A stretch of DNA of 37,920 nucleotides from assembly GCA_030041095.1 (NCBI GenBank), contig JASHON010000022.1, positions 1-37,920 of the forward strand, given 5' to 3'. Positions 33,781 through 37,920 of the stretch are shown one piece after another. The stretch's first letter is position 1. Every line of letters begins with the position of its first letter. The translations under genes were made by a program, and so were the position numbers. The notes under the pieces were generated by a model. The model did no database searches, was not told the DNA's origin, and saw only the letters and a program-made list of their open reading frames with translations. The DNA is from Terriglobia bacterium. GTDB lineage: Bacteria > Acidobacteriota > Terriglobia > UBA7540.

Positions 33781-33963
33781 CGTCGTTCTTGCGCGGCTTC
33801 GCTAAAGCTGGTTCGCCAAGGCACGTATTTCACTTACGCCGGTGGGCTCGATTCAAGCGCAAGTGAGAATGGGACTGGCGGTCCACTCGGCCCGCCCGGG
33901 AGCTTCCCCGATAGGTTCTGCACCGCATACAGATTCCGGACGATCCTGACGTGGGAGGGCCTT

Positions 33964-34194
33964 GTGAAAGAACTGATTGAAGCGATTGCGAAGGCGCTCG
34001 TGGATAATCCTGAAGCGGTCCAGGTCCGGACTATCGATGGCGAGCAAGTCACGGTGTTCGAGCTTCGGGTGGACCCGACGGATCTTGGGAAGGTGATCGG
34101 GAAACAAGGCCGCACGGCGCGGTCCATCCGCACGATCCTGGGCGCCGCAGGAATGAAGTTCAAGAAGCGCTTCACGCTGGAAATCCTGGAATAG
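33964..34194 (+). CDS. khpA: KhpA-type KH-domain RNA-binding protein
   Basis: The 76-residue protein is a single type-II KH domain with the RNA-binding GxxG loop in [13 protein letters not shown]. KhpA pairs with KhpB/EloR in other bacteria to control cell elongation and division transcripts; khpB is not in the window. The GTG start at 33964 has GGGAGGG just upstream. Its place between rpsP and rimM is the usual one. The 183-bp gap before it holds no recognised gene. Confidence 0.95.
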   Translation: MKELIEAIAKALVDNPEAVQVRTIDGEQVTVFELRVDPTDLGKVIGKQGRTARSIRTILGAAGMKFKKRFTLEILE

Positions 34195-34324
34195 AGACGC
34201 CGCTTTCCGCGACTCGATGAGGGGAGCGGAGAGGCTCCGTCGCGAACATTGGGAGTTCCCGATCCAGTCAGCGATCGAATGACGGCCAATCGCTGGCGGG
34301 TTGGAGGCGATCCTTTGGGGGTGT

Positions 34325-34891
34325 ATGCGAAGAGGCCCCGAATGTTGCACTTTGGATAATCTGGGGGCCGGAGTCTTGGCGATCGCGCGCGTCATCCGGC
34401 CTCAAGGCCGCGCAGGTGAAGTCCTTGCCGAACTCATGACGGATTTTCCCGAGCGATTCGCGAATCTCCGGCAAGTGTATCTGGAATCAGCGAGCGGACC
34501 TCCTGCCCCGGTGCTCCTCGAGAAGGCATGGCGCCACAAAGGACGAATCGTCCTGAAGTTTTCCGGGGTGGATTCTATCTCGGCAGCCGATTCGCTTCGC
34601 GACCGTCACGTCTTGGTGCCGCTGGAACAGAGGGTTGCGCTCGATGACGGCGTGTATTATTGCCATGACCTCATCGGTTGTCGCGTGGTCGAAGCCGGCT
34701 CGCCCACCTCTAGAATTGGAACGGTGACGGAAGTTGAGCGCACGGGGGGTGTGGACTTGCTTCACGTCGCCCGGGTGGCGCCTCGGGAGGGCGAAGTCCT
34801 GATTCCCTTCGCAAAGGCAATATGCACGAAAATCGATCTCGACGCGCGCGAGATTGCGATCGACCCGCCCAAGGAGTTGCTTGATCTTTGA
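34325..34891 (+). CDS. rimM: Ribosome maturation factor RimM
   Basis: RimM helps 30S head assembly by binding S19. ARVIRPQGRAGEV near the N-terminus, the RDRHVLVPLEQ segment, and the PRC-barrel part (YYCHDLIGCRVV, VLIPFAKAICTKIDLDAREI) identify it. The start is uncertain: the open frame reaches a TTG at 34301, ATG at 34325 is chosen here, and a TTG at 34376 would also give a plausible N-terminus. The 3' end overlaps trmD by 11 bases. Confidence 0.9.
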   Translation: MRRGPECCTLDNLGAGVLAIARVIRPQGRAGEVLAELMTDFPERFANLRQVYLESASGPPAPVLLEKAWRHKGRIVLKFSGVDSISAADSLRDRHVLVPLEQRVALDDGVYYCHDLIGCRVVEAGSPTSRIGTVTEVERTGGVDLLHVARVAPREGEVLIPFAKAICTKIDLDAREIAIDPPKELLDL

Positions 34892-35600
34892 CGTCATCAC
34901 AATTTTCCCTGGGTTTTTTGACGGGATTCTGAGCCACGGGTTGCTCAAGCGGGCCGTGGAATGCTCAGTTGTCACGGTTCGGCTTCACAATCTGCGCGAT
35001 TTTACCGACGATGCGCACCGCTCCGTGGACGATCGCCCGTTTGGCGGAGGGCCTGGAATGGTTCTTAAGCCCGAGCCGCTTTTTCGCGCCGTCGAGGCCA
35101 TTTGCGCGGAATCAACTGGCGAAAATAGCCGGGTGATCCTGCTCTCGCCGCAGGGGCAGTTGCTCGACCAGCGCTTGCTTGAGTCGCTCCGCCTGGCGGG
35201 ACGGCTCATCCTCATTTGCGGCAGGTACGAGGGTGTGGACGAGCGTGTGGCTCAACATCTTGCCACGGACGAGATTTCGATAGGCGATTATGTGTTGAGC
35301 GGTGGAGAGGTGGCAGCAGCGGTGGTGATGGAAGGCGTGAGCCGCCTTTTGCCTGGAGTGCTGGGCAACCGGGAGTCCACGCTCACAGAGTCATTTGCGG
35401 TGTCCTCAGCCTCGCCGGAGTTGCGACTGGATTTTCCACAATTTACGCGCCCGGCAAAATTTCGTGATTGGGAGGCGCCCGAGGTGCTGCTTTCAGGCGA
35501 TCACCCACGCATTCAGCAATGGCGCGAAGCACAGGCTTTGGCAAAGACCCAGCGCAACCGGCCCGATCTCCTTCAACTGAAAAAAGAAAGGGAATCTTAA
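34881..35600 (+). CDS. trmD: tRNA (guanine37-N1)-methyltransferase TrmD
   Basis: The SPOUT-family enzyme makes m1G37, preventing frameshifting. [30 protein letters not shown] and GDYVLSGGE (the trefoil-knot SAM site) are all present. The start is TTG at 34881, because AAGGAG (34871-34876) is placed correctly for it and the product then begins [13 protein letters not shown] as the family does. The start lies inside the end of rimM, and the stop TAA overlaps the rplS ATG by one base (TAATG), so the three genes are translationally linked. Confidence 0.95.
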   Translation: MIFDVITIFPGFFDGILSHGLLKRAVECSVVTVRLHNLRDFTDDAHRSVDDRPFGGGPGMVLKPEPLFRAVEAICAESTGENSRVILLSPQGQLLDQRLLESLRLAGRLILICGRYEGVDERVAQHLATDEISIGDYVLSGGEVAAAVVMEGVSRLLPGVLGNRESTLTESFAVSSASPELRLDFPQFTRPAKFRDWEAPEVLLSGDHPRIQQWREAQALAKTQRNRPDLLQLKKERES

Positions 35601-35953
35601 TGTCACTGGTCGAAAAAATAGAGCAGGAACAACTGAAAAAGAATCTGCCTTCGTTCCGCGCGGGCGATACCGTGCGCGTGCATGTGAAGATCAAAGAAGG
35701 TGATAAAGAAAGGATTCAGGTTTTTGAAGGAACCGTTCTCCGTCTGCGGCGCGGAGGAATCAACTCTACGTTCACGGTTCGCAAGATTTCCTTCGGCCAG
35801 GGCGTCGAGCGCATTTTTCCCCTTCACTCACCTCTCATCGAAAAGATCGAAGTCACGCGTCTCGGCCGCGTGCGGCGCGCCAAACTTTACTATATGCGGG
35901 GGCTGAAGGGACGTGCCGCCCGAATCCGCAAAGCAAGCAGGGCGCGCGAATAA
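35600..35953 (+). CDS. rplS: 50S ribosomal protein L19
   Basis: The 117-residue protein contains the L19 core [45 protein letters not shown] and [18 protein letters not shown]. The frame extends upstream into trmD, but the ATG at 35600 gives the normal length and the TAATG junction. It sits at the interface of the ribosomal subunits. Confidence 0.97.
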   Translation: MSLVEKIEQEQLKKNLPSFRAGDTVRVHVKIKEGDKERIQVFEGTVLRLRRGGINSTFTVRKISFGQGVERIFPLHSPLIEKIEVTRLGRVRRAKLYYMRGLKGRAARIRKASRARE

Positions 35954-35968
35954 TCTCGCAATATCAAA

Positions 35969-36643
35969 ATGCCGCGTACTAGAAACCCGAAGAAGCTTCA
36001 GTGCACGTGGCAATACGAAAAGCAGGCATACGGCCGCGGGTACCAACGCGTGGCAGGCTGTGACGAGGCAGGCCGAGGCGCCCTTATTGGTCCACTCTAC
36101 GCTGCGGCAGTGATCCTGGACCCGGCCATGCCAATTGCAGGGATTGACGATTCCAAGAAGCTTTCACCGCGTCTGCGGCTTGAACTGGCGGCAGAAATCC
36201 GCGTCCATTGCATCAATTTCAGCGTGGTTGCTGTCAGCGCAAAAGAGGTGGACGCGCTTAACGTCTACCAGGCTTCTCGACTGGCAATGATCCGCGCCGT
36301 ACAGTCCCTCGCTCCGCCCGCCCAATTCATTCTGACGGACGCGATGCGTTTGTGGCCAGGCGGCAATGCTTCGGATCCGCTGGCTCCATTCTTGATGCTG
36401 ATCCACGGCGATGCGCGTTCGGTTTCAATCGCCGCGGCATCCATACTGGCAAAAGTCGCTCGCGACGAAGCCATGCAGGAGCTCGACCGCGTGTATCCGC
36501 AATATGGGCTGGCCGAAAACAAAGGCTACGGAACCGAGAGCCATCTCCGCAGCTTACGGCAGTACGGTCCTTGCCCGGAGCATCGGAGGTCCTTCGAGCC
36601 CGTCCGTGCGTACTCCGAGCCGGGTTTTCCCGAATTTGCCTAA
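35969..36643 (+). CDS. rnhB: Ribonuclease HII
   Basis: RNase HII cleaves RNA in RNA-DNA hybrids and removes single ribonucleotides. The four acidic catalytic residues can be placed: D32 and E33 in GCDEAGRGALIGP, D124 in ILTDAM, and D166 in ILAKVARDEAM. DSKKLS at 61-66 and GDARSVSIAAAS are also conserved. The GRG loop that senses 2'-OH is intact. It starts 15 bases after rplS and ends with a 4-bp overlap with the convergent thioredoxin gene. Confidence 0.95.
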   Translation: MPRTRNPKKLQCTWQYEKQAYGRGYQRVAGCDEAGRGALIGPLYAAAVILDPAMPIAGIDDSKKLSPRLRLELAAEIRVHCINFSVVAVSAKEVDALNVYQASRLAMIRAVQSLAPPAQFILTDAMRLWPGGNASDPLAPFLMLIHGDARSVSIAAASILAKVARDEAMQELDRVYPQYGLAENKGYGTESHLRSLRQYGPCPEHRRSFEPVRAYSEPGFPEFA

Positions 36644-37254
36644 CCGGGCCCCTTGGAGCCCATTCGGCTCGACGCAGGCGCATCGAGGAGCTTCTCGATT
36701 CTGGGCGCCAGAAACTTGATTCCTACCTCGCCGAGCACTTCGCCGTGAATCCTGCCATCGCGTCCGATCAAGAATGTGGTCGGCAAGCCGCTGATCCCGC
36801 CGTAGAGTTCCCCGATTCCGCCGGGGTCAACGCCGACGCGGTAGTTGATGCGTGCCTGCCGATAGAGATCGAGGACTGGCGCAATTCCTCCCTGATCCTC
36901 GGAAATTGCGATGACCTGAAAACCCTGGCTTCGGTAGCTTTGCTGCAACTGGATGAGGCCGGGAATCTCCGCAAGGCATGGGCCGCACCAGGACGCCCAA
37001 AAATCCAGCAACACCACCTTTCCTTGGTATTGCTCCAGACTGAGTTTCTGGCCAAGAATATCGGTGAGGCTGAAAGAAGGGGCGAGGGGCTGGGCGGGCC
37101 GTGCCGTCAGCCGCGCCACGGCCGGCCGAATCCAATACCGGTTGGCGAGGTAACCGCCGGCGACCACTGCTGCCACCACCAGCGCCGTCGCGATCATTTT
37201 GCGCGCGGAATTCATCTTAGTTTCAGGAGGCTCACTTTCGATGTCCGACGCCAT
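36640..37254 (-). CDS. TlpA/ResA-like membrane-anchored thioredoxin
   Basis: The 204-residue protein has one N-terminal membrane anchor (about 21-38) and a periplasmic thioredoxin domain with the redox motif W-C90-G-P-C93 and a cis-proline in SGLPTTFLIG. TlpA/ResA proteins reduce disulfides outside the cytoplasm, often for cytochrome c maturation; none of those genes is nearby. Two ATG starts are possible: 37254 (used here) and 37215. With the first, the gene overlaps the divergent GcvT-family gene by 14 bases; the second would leave 25 bases between them. Neither has a good ribosome binding site. Confidence 0.85.
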   Translation of the reverse strand: MASDIESEPPETKMNSARKMIATALVVAAVVAGGYLANRYWIRPAVARLTARPAQPLAPSFSLTDILGQKLSLEQYQGKVVLLDFWASWCGPCLAEIPGLIQLQQSYRSQGFQVIAISEDQGGIAPVLDLYRQARINYRVGVDPGGIGELYGGISGLPTTFLIGRDGRIHGEVLGEVGIKFLAPRIEKLLDAPASSRMGSKGPG

Positions 37255-37920
37255 CCATAGCTCTCTGGAAGGAACTGTTCAGCACAGCGGGCCGCTCACG
37301 GAGTATCATGGCGCCATGCTCCCAGCGTGGTACTCGGATCCAGTGGCGGAGCACCACGCCGTTCGGGAATCCGCTGGCCTTTTCGATTTTTCGTTCCGGC
37401 AGAGATTCACCGCAGGAGGAACGGACCGGGTACGCTTCATCCACGGTATGGTCTCTAACGATGTAAAGAGATTGGCTGCTGGCCAGGGGACTTACGCTGC
37501 TCTTCTCGATGTTCGCGGTCACATTCTTGCTGACGTCAGGATTTTCAGCACCGGAGATCATCTTATCATGGAGACTGATGCGGACCTGCTCGACAAGGTT
37601 CTCCAGACGCTGAACCGTTACAACATCGGTAATCGAGTGCCTCTCGAGCCGATGGAGACAGAAGCCATGTCTGTCCAGGGCCCGCACGCCCGCCCGATTC
37701 TAGAGGAAGCGTTCAATACGACGCTGACTGTTTCCGACGGGCTGAGCCACGCCGAATTGGCGTTCGCCGGGTTTGCCGTGGGTATTGTTGCTTCGAGCAG
37801 CACCGGGGAAGACGGATACGAGCTTTGGATTGAAAAAGCCGGCGCGTTGCCGCTTTGGAACGCACTGCTCCACGCCGGCCAGGCTCGCGGGTTAATGCCG
37901 GCAGGGTCCGTTGCCTTTGA
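37241..37920 (+). CDS. GcvT-family aminomethyltransferase / YgfZ-like protein, C-terminus cut by window edge
   Basis: The frame is open from the ATG at 37241 to the right edge, 226 codons. AGGAGG at 37225-37230 precedes it. TEYHGAMLPAWYSDPVAEHHAVRESAGLFDFS matches the GcvT N-terminus in pieces (EHxAVRxxAGLFD). GTYAALLDVRGHILADVRIF and STGEDGYELW are also family motifs. The family binds tetrahydrofolate; GcvT works in glycine cleavage, YgfZ in iron-sulfur cluster repair. The diagnostic C-terminal part (KGCYxGQE in YgfZ) is outside the window, so the two cannot be separated. It is divergent from the thioredoxin gene. Confidence 0.85.
   Translation, partial: MSDAIHSSLEGTVQHSGPLTEYHGAMLPAWYSDPVAEHHAVRESAGLFDFSFRQRFTAGGTDRVRFIHGMVSNDVKRLAAGQGTYAALLDVRGHILADVRIFSTGDHLIMETDADLLDKVLQTLNRYNIGNRVPLEPMETEAMSVQGPHARPILEEAFNTTLTVSDGLSHAELAFAGFAVGIVASSSTGEDGYELWIEKAGALPLWNALLHAGQARGLMPAGSVAF

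Overview
The window looks like chromosomal core sequence from a GC-rich member of the Acidobacteriota. The evidence for this is indirect: a serine/threonine kinase fused to a long TPR tail, a left-edge membrane protein with an ARCGN-type motif that I associate with this phylum, secreted TPR and carboxypeptidase-regulatory-like proteins, an Sdh1-type succinate dehydrogenase, and frequent GTG/TTG starts. No rRNA, tRNA, CRISPR array, transposase or phage gene was seen. Two genes run off the edges (left, minus strand; right, plus strand).

Layout. 1-5.9 kb: partial membrane protein, a 544-bp gap, a kinase-TPR protein and a secreted S53 peptidase. 5.9-12.7 kb: a membrane glycosyltransferase, then two genes that together make a split, oversized version of the 2-hydroxyacyl-CoA dehydratase activase family (tandem ASKHA ATPase plus COG3580-like region in one protein, COG3581-like partner in the other). 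12.8-16.0 kb, minus strand: a small exported protein, an exported TPR protein, an intergenic inverted repeat and a DedA protein. 16.1-21.9 kb, plus strand: a homocysteine methyltransferase/MTHFR fusion, then the isoprenoid-linked cluster xseB-ispA-dxs-tlyA. 21.9-24.4 kb: a 7Fe-type ferredoxin, rlpA behind a long structured leader, and a TPR/carbohydrate-binding-like membrane protein. 24.4-31.7 kb, minus strand: sdhC-sdhA-sdhB with one-base TGATG overlaps, a fucose-isomerase-family protein, and a radical SAM gene overlapping aguA by four bases. 32.1-36.6 kb, plus strand: the translation/secretion cluster ffh-rpsP-khpA-rimM-trmD-rplS-rnhB. The right end holds a TlpA-like thioredoxin and a GcvT-family protein whose 5' ends overlap.

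How the parts work together. ispA and dxs supply isoprenoid precursors. The ffh-rnhB cluster serves ribosome assembly and protein targeting. The sdh operon feeds electrons from succinate to quinone. The activase pair probably performs ATP-driven low-potential electron transfer to an unidentified substrate.

The observations I would follow first are: (a) the split activase, in which both ATPase halves keep a cysteine pair spaced exactly 39 residues apart; (b) the rlpA leader, which can fold in two mutually exclusive ways before a terminator-like hairpin; (c) the MTHFR half of the methionine enzyme, where two catalytic positions appear to be replaced; and (d) the Cys/His-rich SDH membrane subunit. 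Promoter and RNA-structure calls were made by eye and are hypotheses.
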